DNA from: Nymphaea colorata
Taxonomy: Eukaryota > Streptophyta > Magnoliopsida > Nymphaeales > Nymphaeaceae
Assembly (NCBI RefSeq): GCF_008831285.2
Contig: NC_045150.1
Coordinates: 2,928,001-2,992,000 of the forward strand
Direction: 5' to 3'
DNA: 64,000 bases
Shown here piece by piece: positions 35,695 through 46,778 of this stretch (position 1 is its first letter; each line of letters starts with the position of its first letter). The notes below the pieces were generated by a model. That model was not told the origin of the DNA. It did not search any database and saw only the letters and a list, made by a program, of their open reading frames with translations. The position numbers were made by a program, and so were the translations under genes.

Positions 35695-36490
35695 CTTGAT
35701 TGAGAATTTACTTTTGTTCCTTTGCTTCTTGATTGAGAATTTATATCTAACGAACCACATCATATCAATTGTCGTTCGTCGTGCCTTAATTCCTCCCCCC
35801 ATATATCCTGCTTTTAGAATATCATCTCCTTGATGGTTCTTTATCACAGACCTAACCTTCCAACCTTGTCACAAATCTAACCTTCATTAATCGTCCAGTA
35901 GGAGGAAGATGACAATGCAAATTCCACCACCACCATTTATGGAACATGTAGTGACTAGAACGCCCTTATAATCTAGATGTCATGTCCATGTATACAAATA
36001 GCTTGAGATCAATTTAATAAGTAAACAGGCAAGGGGAGACACTATACAGTAAATAAATAATCAACTTTCATACTTATTATATTACATATATGATTTATTC
36101 AGTTCAACACAAAAGATCTACAAATCAAGGCGTAAATATATTTATAGACTCAAACTTATGTAAACGTGATTTTATATAGATTTCTTAATTTGATACGATA
36201 GTTCTCAAGCTATTTCTATATATGAACATGACAACTATATTACAAGGGGGTTCTTGGTCGCTTCATTTTTCATAAATGGTGGCAGAACTTGCGTTGGCAT
36301 CTTCCTGCTTCTGGACCATTAATGAAGGTCAGATCTGCAACAAGGTTGGAAGATTAGGTCTGTGATAAAGAACCATCAAGGAGAAGATATTCTAAAAGCA
36401 GGATATTTTGGCGGTGCACAGCACGTTGAAGGACAAATAATATGTGGTTTGGTAGATCTAAATTCTCTATCAACAAGAAAAGGAACAAGA
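35695..36490. repeat. Foldback element with about 250-270-bp inverted arms
   Basis: The arms 35695-35968 and 36246-36490 are reverse complements with moderate divergence. Shared blocks include GATAAAGAACCATCAAGGAG, TATTCTAAAAGCAGGATAT and CATAAATGGTGG. The left arm also has a short internal direct repeat of CTTGATTGAGAATTTA. The AT-rich spacer is about 280 bp and non-coding. Confidence 0.8.
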
Positions 36491-37485
36491 ATAGTTTTGT
36501 GTGCTCCGTTAAATGCTTGAAAATGACCAAGTTTAACCATTAATTTCTCTTTAAAAAAAAAATAAAAAGAATGTCAAAGTTTGGTGTTGGTAGAAGGCCC
36601 TCTTGTTAGATTGGTAGGATAAAATATTCCTCCTGCTCATACCGCCATGAACATGTTACATGTTAGAGGGAGGGATGAAATGAGCCTCCACTTAATGACA
36701 CACAATTTGAAGGGCGCCCTTAATGCCTCCCCATGACGAGAGTAAGTTGCGTGCACGTGACCTATATATAATATATGCCTAAAGCAAAAAGAAGACATTT
36801 TGGTAATTATAAAAAAAAAAGTCATTTTCAATCTTTTCATTTTTTTAGTTTTTCTTGTTTTGTCTTCACAGAAAAGTTTACTTTCACCAATAACCGAAGT
36901 ATTTTCATCATTAGCCATATTAACACACAAAAAGAAATTGCAGCCCGCCCCCAGAAAAATGATAGTGAAAAAGAAAATGCATTGTTAACAAGAGGCAGGC
37001 TGTGTATTAAAATCTTAAATTTTTTATTGTGTGCACAATATTATATGTTTATATGGATATGTATCATGAATTTTCATCCAGAAGCCCATGCTTTGATCAG
37101 AATGTCCTAAATATGCATTAAATATTACCTTTATGAAAGCATATTAACGCCCAAACATTGTCATTCTTTTCTGAAGAGAAATATGATGGTCTAACTCCAG
37201 GACGGTCTTGCCATAAGGAGAGGAGAAGAAAAAAAAAGAATGTCAAAATTGGCACACCCAATATTGTCTACTAAACTCAGTAAATGTGTCTAATCTTAGT
37301 ACAAAATAGTGGTATGTTCCGTCCAACTTTAATCCAATGAAAAATAACACGTCAATTGTTCCTCAAGGGATTGGTATACACATGGAGTAGTGGCTAATAG
37401 GCAGCCACTTCTGTTTTAAGCTTCTGGAGTGGAGTGTTAACTCCTTAGACTTAAAAAAAAAGGCACTAATATGCAAGTTGAATTA
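36491..37485. other. Intergenic, no recognisable gene
   Basis: AT-rich DNA with short uninformative frames on both strands. No transposon ends were identified. Confidence 0.5.
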
Positions 37486-37491
37486 TAGCAG

Positions 37492-37730
37492 TAAGCCTAG
37501 GCATTGGGCTCGGCCCGATTAAATTAAAAACTTATATTTTTAATATAAAATAATATATAATTATAATTAATCATAATAAAATATTATAATTATATATATA
37601 AATTAAAAAAAATATGTATTAAAAAAATTATCGGACCGAACCGAGCTCAGTCCGGCAGGCCCGGTTCCCTTTTTCGGGGCCGAGCCTGGGCCCAAGTTGG
37701 GCCGAGTACCCAACCCAATGCCTAACCTTA
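37492..37730. mobile_element. MITE with TAAG(C/G)(C/T)TAGGCATTGGG ends
   Basis: Left end TAAGCCTAGGCATTGGGCTC and right end complement TAAGGTTAGGCATTGGGTTG form terminal inverted repeats of about 20 bp around an A/T-only core. Flanks TATAGCAG and TATACAGG are only partly alike, so the target duplication is unproven. It abuts the left side of the next foldback. Confidence 0.65.
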
Positions 37731-37844
37731 TATACAGGGGCATTCCTTCCTCTCTTACAAATAAGCCTTATTTGACCCAAGTGGCGGAAGATGCCACTGC
37801 CATCATCGTTGAGGTGCAAGAGAAGTGGGAAAGCTTTGCTGTTA

Positions 37845-38670
37845 GCTCCCTTCTATCTCTCTCGAGCTGGTCCTTCCATCATCATCCCTTCCCATATACG
37901 GGGGAGAGCGACTGCAGAAGAAGGAAACCTGGCTTCCACCATTTCTTATTCCTCCTTTTCGTCTTTGGAATCCCTGTGGATGTAATCCGCCATTAAAACA
38001 ATTCACCTTTTCTGACGTATTCTTTAGATATCAGAAATTAGCTGGACATAACCCCAATTAGGTTTAATTTTGTGCTTAGAGACGAAAATGTCCTTGTTAG
38101 TGGTGCAAGGGAAAGCAGACCGAGACATAAATCACGGTCAAAAGCATGGGTGTTTTTGGTATCGAAAGTCCATTGCAAGTGTGCTACTGTTGAGTCTAGA
38201 AATTCGGTTTGATTTCAGGTTGAGTTCAGTATCCAGGAAGTAGGATTCAAAATTGAGTTTAGATTTTCCTTTCTAAACCAAATTCAAATTTATCCAAATA
38301 CTGTATGATTCCAGAATTATATGTAATCAGGTCAAATCTTTATTAAAAAAAATCACTCCAACTTTATAATTCTGCTCTAAAAATTTTATATGATCAAATT
38401 TAAATTGGATTGATATCAACTGGCAATGGACTTCGAATAAATGAAAACCTAATCTGGGGCTTTTGTCCAGCTAATTTCTGATATCTAAAGCACACGTTAG
38501 AAAAGGTGAATTGTTTTAGTGGGGGCTTACGTCCACCCATGTTTTAAAAACGAAAGAGGGAAAACGAGGAGCATGAAATGGTGGCAGCTAGATATCCTTC
38601 TACCACAATACTCTTCGCTCTTCCCTTGCTGTATATAGAAAGCAGGAGCTAGAGAGAGATAGGGAGTCAA
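37845..38670. repeat. Foldback element with about 250-330-bp inverted arms
   Basis: Arms about 37845-38180 and 38420-38670. Strongest pairing is around ACAATTCACCTTTTCT and TTTAGATATCAGAAATTAGCTGGACA on the left and their complements at 38470-38515. Outer parts (CACCATTTC, CTCTCTC) pair with lower identity. Inner parts pair around CCATTGC. The spacer is about 240 bp. No transposase is present. Confidence 0.75.
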
Positions 38671-38679
38671 CTTTGTACT

Positions 38680-39225
38680 AAGAAGGTTTGTGGCCTCATG
38701 TACCTTCGGGTGCCGCTCGATTTTCCCTATCTCTAGGGTCCTAAGATATGTTGAGACCTGCACGGGGTATGGTACACCCATCCACTAGAGTGTCATGCTC
38801 CCACCTTTTACAGGCCAATGATGTAGCAGTCATAGAAATTGAATAAGGGATGTGCATTATATGCGCCCACGATCATGACCAGCTACGCTGCACCCTTTGA
38901 AGCTGCTTCACCTGCACCTTGATGATGGATTTAGATTTAGATTTGGATTTGGATTTCCAATTAAATAAAATCAAGTGTAGAAGTCAAGAAACCCCCAACA
39001 TCGAAAACGGTACTTGAGCGAACAAAACTTGGAATCTAAACAATATACCGATGTTTTATTTTCGTTTTTTAAATATCAATTGTACTTGGCTTCAACCTGG
39101 TCTGAGCGACTGTTATTATTTTCGTTTGAAAATAAATAAACAAATGTTTTAAATATTTAATAAAACAAAAAATGCTTAATGATCTAAATAATCTTTAATA
39201 GGCATAACCATCCAATTCATGACTT
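38680..39225. other. Intergenic, no recognisable gene
   Basis: Contains a short hexamer repeat GATTTA/GATTTG at about 38926-38956 and otherwise unremarkable DNA. Confidence 0.45.
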
Positions 39226-39232
39226 TTTGGTT

Positions 39233-39492
39233 CTTATAAAAAGTTTCAATACCATGGGGAGGAAACTCCACACACATCTCAGTTTTCGTCATCCTTCCAT
39301 AGCTTCCCAACTCACCAGATCAGTTTCGTTTTCCTTGTCCTCTTTCTTTCCACGTTCTGTTTTTGGAAAAGAGAATGTGGAAGGAAAGAGGACAATGAAG
39401 AGGAAACCGTTGAGGCAAGTTGCGGAACCATGGGAAGAGGACAAAAACTGAGATGTGTGGAGTTGCCTCCCCACATTGAGCCTTTTTATAAG
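39233..39492. mobile_element. Foldback MITE, 260 bp, almost wholly palindromic
   Basis: Begins CTTATAAAAAG and ends CTTTTTATAAG. The two halves are reverse complements over nearly the whole length (GGGGAGG(A/C)AACTCCACACA on the left paired with TGTGTGGAGTTGCCTCCCC on the right). There is almost no spacer, so the transcript or single strand would form one hairpin of about 125 bp. Similar peptides read from opposite strands reflect this symmetry, not genes. Confidence 0.82.
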
Positions 39493-39499
39493 TAATAGA

Positions 39500-39878
39500 A
39501 AGTGCAATTAATTAATGCTTATAGAGATCGAAATTTAATGCATAACTGTTCGTCGATAAGGGGGTTGGCACAATGGATGAGGCTATTTTGGTCATTAAAG
39601 CTCTCCTCAAGAGATAGTAGAAGTAGAGTATGCGAAATATACACAAAAAAAAAAGTAGGAGTTGGGATGCTCTGAAAATTATTTGAAAATAAACGTTTTT
39701 ATTAGTCTTTTAACTTTTTTATTACTTTTTTCTTATAAAAACTTCTCTTTTCCAATCAACCAGGGGCATTTTGGCCATTAAGTTTGTGCACCATGGTTTG
39801 AAGATAACAAAGATGCATTTGTCAATATTTGCTCACAAATGACCGCTTCAAATTGGAAAAAGCTTGAAAAGGAAGACA
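39500..39878. other. Intergenic, no recognisable gene
   Basis: Short spacer between two foldback elements; nothing identifiable. Confidence 0.45.
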
Positions 39879-40250
39879 CATGTAGGGTAGGTTTCTGTCT
39901 ATCTCCTCTCATTGTTCTCTTCCTTCTTCTTGTTGCTCTGAGCCTTTGGAATTGGCTGGCACAAGAGGAAGAAGATATGCATGTAATTTGGAAGGGAGGT
40001 TGGAGTAAGGGAGAGGGCAATGGCTGATAAATCTGCGATGAAGGAGCTCCTGAGTCTCTTCAAGGAGGCGAAGAAGGCAGCCAATCTAGCTGCGACAGGC
40101 GGCTCCCCCATTTGAGGCCAACCAGGACACCATCTGGATCTTCTTTGACTGCTATGTGACCTTCCTGTTACCATGTCCATCATCACCTCACATGTTTCTC
40201 TCTCTTGGCCACCTAGTCAGACGGCTGACAAGCAACACTCCTCAACCATC

Positions 40251-40258
40251 ATTATAGC
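40251..40258. repeat. Left target duplication of the hAT MITE
   Basis: ATTATAGC. The right copy at 40759-40766 is TTTATAGC (one change). The unoccupied paralogue at 62920-62927 has a single ATTATAGC. Confidence 0.85.
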
Positions 40259-40758
40259 TAGGGGTGAACAATGAGTCGAGCTACTCGAGCTCGATTCATT
40301 AAAGCTCAGCTCGTGAATGAGTTCGAGCTAAATCATTTACTTAACGAGTCAAGCTCGAGTTCATGAGTCGACTCGTTCAAATAATCGAGTTGAGTTGGAG
40401 CTCAACATGTAACTGCCGAGTCAAACTCGAGCCTTGATTGAGTTTGTCAAGCCTTAACCAAGTCGATATATTCAAACGACTTCATGAGTTTGTTGAGCCT
40501 TGATCGAGTCGAGTTCGAGCTCAACATGTAACTGCCGAGTTGAGCTCGAGCCTTAATCGAGTCAAGTTTGAGCTGAACACATAACTATAAATATCAATTC
40601 TATTCAGACGAGTTTTGTCGAGCCTTAATCGAGTCGAGATCGAGCTCAACACGTAACTGCCGAGTCTAGCTCGAGCCGAGTCAAGCTCGAGGTTTCATTA
40701 GTTGAGCTGAGCTCGAGCTGGCTGAACTCGGGCTTGACTCGGCTCATGTTCACCCCTA
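40259..40758. mobile_element. hAT-type MITE, 500 bp
   Basis: Terminal inverted repeats TAGGGGTGAACA(A)TGAG(T/C)CGAG, 8-bp target duplication with one mismatch, and a paralogous empty site 22 kb downstream together prove a mobile insertion. The interior is built of short GAGTCGAGCTCGAG-like motifs and three to four diverged copies of a unit with GAGCTCAACATGTAACTGCC. No transposase ORF, so movement would need an autonomous hAT elsewhere. Confidence 0.9.
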
Positions 40759-42159
40759 TTTATAGCAGCCTTTTAAGGAATCAAAGTGCCAACCAATTGG
40801 TTGCGCTATCGATCACTTGGCAAAGAGAGAGAGAGAGATGAGGATGGTCATAGCAACAGGAATGTCACAAAGCAGTCAAAGGGAGCCAAGGTAGTGGCCT
40901 CATAGCTGCCTGCCATGGCTAGATCGGCTGCCTTCTACGCCTCCTCGAAGAGACTCCGGATCTCCTTCCCGCAGATTTCTTGGCCATAGCCTTCTTCTTC
41001 ATCCAACCTCCTTCTAAATTCCAGAAATATCTTTTTCCTTTGCCAACCGATGCCAAAGGCTCAAAGCAACAGGAAGACGAAAGGGAACAATGAGAGGAGA
41101 TAGACAAAAAAAACCTACCCTACAAGTGTTCGTCTATAAAGACCAAAACCTGCCCTATATGCCATGTTTAGGTACTTTATAAAGACAAAAATGGAAATAT
41201 AAGCTTGTTACAAACTTTACAGATAACACTGCTAATCAAATGTTCATTCTAAAAAGAAAAGCAAGCTAAGTTTGGATCTGCTCAAAAGAGTCAGCTAATA
41301 TTTTTGAGGCAGAAAATTTTGGCTAAGAGGCACTATGTATGGAATTTTAAACTTTAGGGGGCACCAACATGTAAATGAAAAAAATTTACTCAGAAATATA
41401 AATATAAAATGAAGAAAATTGTTGAGTTCCATGTGGGAAAATGACCACATGTAGGCCACACATGCTTCATCCCCTGCTTTGAAGACAATTGTATCTAAAG
41501 ACTACACAGCTATCTCCATCTTCATCAATAGACAACAAAAGAAAAAAATAAATAATATAGTAGTACACAAGATTGGACCTCTTGGGCTGCTTTAATTTTG
41601 GTTTGCCAAGGCATCACCATCCTATAAATCTAATGATACTAGCAAGTATCATTACATGAATGAAACTTGCAAAGAAGAAAGGGTGCACTAGCAATGCAAC
41701 TGCATTCTTATGACAATAAGCGCAAACCCGAAGCCAATGAAGAAAAAAAAACATGACGAAAGCATAGGACAGTGCATTCTTGAGGCAATAAGTGCAGAAT
41801 TGAAAGTGTAAGGTTGTCTTTGGTTCACAGTGGATCTGAGATCCATGGTGATTATATCCATGGATTTAAGGTCGGAAACCCCACCCCGCCCCCCCCCCAA
41901 ACAAAAAAAAAGAAGATATAAATTCATTGTTTTTAACATGTAACATGGATTTGAAATTCATCATTTGAGATTTTCAGTTTGTTTAAACTGAAGATCTCCC
42001 AAAATATGTCTTTTAATGCAACTCGGATCAAAACTTAAAGAAAAAAAACAAGATAAAAGATAGAGAGTTGATAATGAATAAGTTTTGAATATGAGAGGCA
42101 TGAAAGAATCACAGAAGAAGCATTCGTATAAAAGAAGAAGAATAGAAAATACAGAAAAT

Positions 42160-42222
42160 GGTATGAGGTATCTCTCTCTCTCTCTCTTTCTTTTTCTCTC
42201 TCCCTCTCTCTCTCTCTCTCTA
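42160..42222. repeat. (CT)n-rich tract
   Basis: Interrupted CT repeats inside paralogous segment A. Absent from B and shorter in the 60.86-kb copy. Confidence 0.85.
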
Positions 42223-42299
42223 TGTTCCCTGGATTAGTCAAAGTTATTACTCGAGCCTCTATATATCCTTGCAGTCTCTTTCACTGCATCTAAGAGTGA

Positions 42300-44222
42300 A
42301 GATGTCTTTCTTTTTTAGGATGTATTTTTCAATAAAAGTATATTACGCCAAAGAGAAAATATTGCCTTTATTGATGTATTATTTCTGGGAAAATGTGAGA
42401 TTTTAGAAGATAATAAAAGATGTCATTTGATGACATTTTAGGATATATTGGATGTGACAGTTCATTTTGAATAATAATGTACATAGAAACACACGATCAA
42501 AGTATACTTTTAAAATATGTGATAGTTTACACAGAGTGAGGAATTCATGGCACATAAAATTCTAAATAATTAGAGACAATGTACCTCATGTCATCTTTTG
42601 AGGTTAATTTCTTTCCTTTTTTTGGGCCAAAATTTTCTGGTCTTAGTTTATTATGTTTATTATATTACAAAATAGTACTCCTTACTTTGTATAATTACAT
42701 ATTACCAATGTGTTGCCAACACAACATGGTGGCCGATATGGCCCCCCAACGTGAGGCCAGGTATGTGGATGGCTTAACCTTCTCTATTAAACAATATGGA
42801 TAGGAATGTGAATGGATCATATTCAAATCAAATGAATCAACTATATATAAATGCAGAGATATGAATTTTTTGTTGCAGGGGCCATACTGCAGTTTTGAAA
42901 TTTTAAGAGTGGACTGAAGTATAATCTTGCAAATTCTTTGTATTAGTTAAACTAAAATTTTTAGATTTTAAATACAAAATTTTGAATTTTTTAAAATATG
43001 AGGGGAGGCCATGCCCCCCTACTTTTGTCTCTGACTATATATATCTGCCTTTTTTAGATGCTTACATATTCGAATTCAAATTCAAATATGACAGAATATA
43101 AGTGAACATGAATTCAAGATCTGAATCAGATTTTGGATTTCATATCTCGAGTCCCAATCCAACTTTTAAAATAAATGCAAACCACATTTCAAACATGTGA
43201 CGAACCAAGTTTCTAAATGTATGAACATGAACTATTTTTTTATTTTTATCTAAAACTATGTAAGTGCACTCAACGACTAACATTACCAAGCATGTTACTG
43301 AACCTTACAGGGGCATAGGCATGTGTAGGCACAGTGTGGGCAATTGCCCACAGAGTCCCACAAAAGTTCCTATTTTCATATTGATATTTCATAGAAATTT
43401 TATACATTTACGTATTGGTACTGCCCCTTAGAAATTAAAAATTTTATAACTAGTGCCCCTGGCCTCTCCCTTGGAACTTTACATTGTTAATTTAATGTTA
43501 ATTTTGCTACAGCTATCACAATAGTCCCCGCATAATTATACAAGTTCCGGTAGTAAGGATATTTTCTAGTTTTAATACAGAATCTTCGATCATAGAGGAT
43601 TACAATGTACGTCACAGCCTGTTGGCCAGCGACAAACTATACTTAAATTCTATATTCTCCACGTTCTAAGGTAGAGATTGCCAAGATTTAGAAAGAAGCA
43701 TTACTGAGCATGTTCTGAAGACATCTGCACCTTGTCCATCTATATACGGCACTAGTACCTTGGACATCGGTAAAAATTGACTTTCACCGACGGCTGCCGA
43801 TCTACACGTCGTATGTGATTCCATTTTTTTTTTTAGTGCTTCTTGAATAGCTCATAGAGTATTTCTATTTCACCTACATTAACTAAAATTTTGGCTGATC
43901 TTCTGGAGTAGCTCATAAAGTGCTTCTATTGAATTGATTTATAGTAACTGCAAAAAAAAAACGAATAAAAGTCAGCTTAAAGCATCATTTTCAACAAGAA
44001 GTCATGAAAACCATTTTCGGTCATGACATGCATAATTATCGCTGAATTGGTACAATTGAATTAAAAACAACTTTGTATGTGGTCATGCATTATGTAATCC
44101 ACCAACTGAATTGATTGTGCAAATTACTCAAGTAACATAATATATGGATGTTTGTGCACACTCAAATCTACTGCTGCCGGATACTGCAGTAAGTAAAAAT
44201 TTAAAAATTATTGCTCAAATTC
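42300..44222. other. Intergenic with MITE debris, no gene
   Basis: Contains degenerate GGGGCCA/GCCCC-type repeat pieces at about 42878-43030 and a GCAATTGCCCACA-type piece at about 43315-43475. No coding signal. Confidence 0.5.
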
Positions 44223-44253
<31 letters not shown>

Positions 44254-44255
44254 TT
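44223..44255. repeat. (TA)n microsatellite
   Basis: About 14 TA units with a small interruption, 50 bp left of the gypsy 5' LTR. Confidence 0.93.
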
Positions 44256-44302
44256 GTAATTCATTTTATTTGATGACCTATACATAATTGGGACTGGAGA
44301 GC

Positions 44303-46749
44303 TGATACGTTCCTACTTGGAGCCCAGCCAACCGTGGCAGAGGACCTTGCCGAGACAAGCAATGAGTCATTGAGGGAGCTTAGCACCAGCCAAGAAGAGG
44401 ACGCATGCACTCTGACATCACTTCAGCCAGTCGAGATTTCAGTAGACGAGATCAGTCCAGACCGAGTCCAATAGCCTAAGATCAACCACGGCGCGTGCAG
44501 GTCAACTCCAGCTAAGCCGGGACTCATCTTCAATCCTTTTCCCATTTCTTTTAAATTCTAAACATTGAACCGGTTCTTGATATCTTGAATTTTTGTATTG
44601 GCTAAGACCGACTCCACGAGTTAAGCTTGAAACTATTCCGGCGCGTATATAAGCAGTGGTGCAAACCATTCCACACCGACAAAAGGACCGACTCCACGAG
44701 TTATTTTGATGAATTCAATTGAGGAGGGAGAGTTCCCCTTTTCCGGCGGGATGCCGGCGACTTCCACAATGGCAACCACCCGACGATTGGCGCAAACCAT
44801 TCCACACCGACAAAAGAACCGATGCATAAACCATGACGATCGCATGCTTTGACACCCGATAGAATTCGAAGTAGCAGACGCCGGAAACCTGCTGCTATCG
44901 ACCTCATGACGACGCACAAGCGAATCAAAACCGTAGACGACGAGTTTTCTTTCATTCTTCTGTGCATTCCATCAAAACACAGGGGTTTAGAGGCAGAGTT
45001 TGAATCCAACGAGAGAGCATAGACCGACGGTCACTCCAATGATTTCTAGAGACGATCAACCCCATCTGACTAACAACTTCCGGAAGATCTTGATCCAGGT
45101 GAGTTGAATCCAATTTAGATTACAATTTCATGAACCTTGATCAATTCTTGGATGACATTCGATACCAAGATTGAAGAAACCAAGTGGCGGAAAACTCTGG
45201 CGTTCTCAGTCATGACCAGCATTGACGGTGTTCTTGGATTTCAATATTCGATGGAATTTGAGCAACGATTTTATTAAAGAAAGTGAGAATCTTGTTTGTA
45301 ATCGAGAGGCGACGCTCTTGAAATCAATTTGAGTATAATTCGGTCAGAATTCATGTTTCAATCATACGAAAATCTATTGGACACTCACTATTTCTGTCCG
45401 CCCGACAAATTCCGATGGATCTTAAAAATCCGACCACCGGAGGTGATACCATAGTCCGGCCACCATTCCAATCCTTTCGCCTTTTATTTGTGGGGATTCT
45501 TTGCTTAATTGAAGATCCATTTGAGTAAGAAGCATCGCGTTGTGATGAGAATTCCATGCGTTCAGTTTGAGACTACGTTGTCGCCAGAAAGCCGACCATC
45601 TGACGATCGTGACCCAATTTCTATTCAAACTTGGATTCATTTTAACAACTTCTATTGATTTACAATGTCTTGATCTAGTTTAATCGATGATTGTGTTGCT
45701 GCAATCCTTGCTGTCGAAGGAGAGCGACTGCGACATAGTGCGGTGAGACGAATAGTAGGTTCACAGCGACAAATCCACATAGCGTCTTGAATTTATGGTG
45801 ATTCTCATGTCGAGGACGATTCGAACTGCATCCTAGATGTCTTCAGATCCCACCTTAGCAATTACAGAGCAATTGGTGTTATGTCGAAGGAGCGACCGAT
45901 GATTTCTTTACCACCTGCGACTCAGAGAATGACCTGCTCCTTTCGGTGACAATGCGTCCATTGCTTCCCCAATTCCATCACGGATTTGGGAATTCCTGTC
46001 TTCTGGTGAACTCTTCTAACATCTTCTTGAAGTTTATTGATAATTGGAGAGAGTTGCCTTATCATCTGTTGTTCTGCAAATGTGGTTGTCGAGGGGTATC
46101 CACTACGAACGGGGAAACTTCTATTAAGAGCAACTTGTCATGTGGCCACCGACTCTCGCTTGTCCTCAGAATTCCAACGAAACCAGAGCCTGCGACGCTG
46201 TCAACAACTCCCATAGCATCTGCAGACAATAACTGAGCCTTTCCAGCTCAGTTCGAGACTTGTTGAACTCATCATCGCCGATCGGACAGGTGATGCTCAG
46301 TAACTTTTCGTCGATAATTTCGTCAACTGTTTCTCCAAGTCTGTCACAGACATGGGATTTCTCGATAATATGGTGACGCGTTCAATCAGTGAGCTCTCGT
46401 TATAATTTCTATGTTTGAATTGCATTGTTGTTGATCTATGCATGCTGATTGTTGTGCACAAGTTCACTACCAAAGCAAAATAGAGATCGGACCCTATGAA
46501 GTTCGAACGAGCAGAGGTGGTCTTGTGCTAAGCGTCACGAATTTTATTGTATTGATAGTGAGAGTTGGGGAGGGTTAACCCCATTTGTACCTCATCTCAG
46601 GGTTTTGTTTAGTGGGGTTGCTGCCCGACAGAGCGATTTATGTATAGTCACCAATCGACGAGGCATCACGAGCCATCTCATCAAGTTATTCCTGGTGCGG
46701 ATTCCATCTTTGGTGCAAGAGATTGGGCGGTTAAACTGGGGTCCCATCA
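44303..46749 (+). repeat. 5' LTR of the gypsy element
   Basis: 2447 bp. It aligns with the 3' LTR along its whole length with marked divergence, so the element is old. Relative to the 3' LTR it lacks roughly 500 bp matching about 56490-56990. A short internal duplication (GCAAACCATTCCACACCGAC twice, near 44660 and 44790) is specific to this copy. Confidence 0.85.
44646..44653 (+). promoter_or_regulatory. TATA box of the gypsy 5' LTR
   Basis: TATATAAG about 345 bp into the LTR, conserved at the matching place in the 3' LTR (50017-50024). It is a likely core promoter for the genomic transcript. Confidence 0.55.
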
Positions 46750-46751
46750 AT

Positions 46752-46762
46752 TGGTATCAGAG
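46752..46762 (+). promoter_or_regulatory. Primer-binding site of the gypsy element
   Basis: TGGTATCAGAG two bases after the LTR end, the initiator-Met tRNA site common in plant chromoviruses. Confidence 0.85.
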
Positions 46763-46778
46763 ACAACTTGGAGACCAT

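Larger units (their letters stand above)
39879..41127. repeat. Foldback element with an hAT MITE in its loop
   Basis: The left arm 39879-40215 and right arm 40817-41127 are diverged reverse complements. Shared blocks: CATGTAGGGTAGGTTT, TGTCTATCTCCTCTCATTGTTC, GAGTCTCTTC(A/G)AGGAGGCG and TTTGACTGCT(A/T)TGTGAC. The 600-bp loop consists mostly of the hAT MITE 40259-40758. A paralogue of loop plus right arm lies at 62838-63290 without the MITE. Confidence 0.8.
40177..42295 (+). repeat. Paralogous segment A (related to 62838-64000)
   Basis: Aligns colinearly with the end of the window: loop, right foldback arm, the AAAACCTGCCCTATATGCCATGTTTAGG block, the GGGGGCACCAACATGTAAATGAAA block, and the TAATGAATAA...GAGCCTCTATATATCC block. 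A has two extra pieces relative to B: the hAT MITE (40259-40758) and about 410 bp at about 41455-41863. By eye most of the rest is near 85-90% identical. No gene is encoded. Confidence 0.8.

Noticed and set aside
35330-35700. Search for the copia-3 3' LTR and polypurine tract
   Set aside because: No purine tract and no sequence matching 30701-31030 was found after RNase H; the 3' end is gone.
38926-38956. GATTTA/GATTTG repeat as interstitial telomere sequence
   Set aside because: Unit is six bases and lacks the GGG of the plant telomere repeat TTTAGGG.
39227-39507. Matching peptides on opposite strands
   Set aside because: Produced by the near-perfect palindrome of the foldback MITE, not by coding selection.
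44633-45640. Several ORFs of 60-100 codons in the gypsy 5' LTR and equivalents at 49.6-51 kb
   Set aside because: They lie in LTR sequence, differ between the two LTRs by stops, and have no domains.
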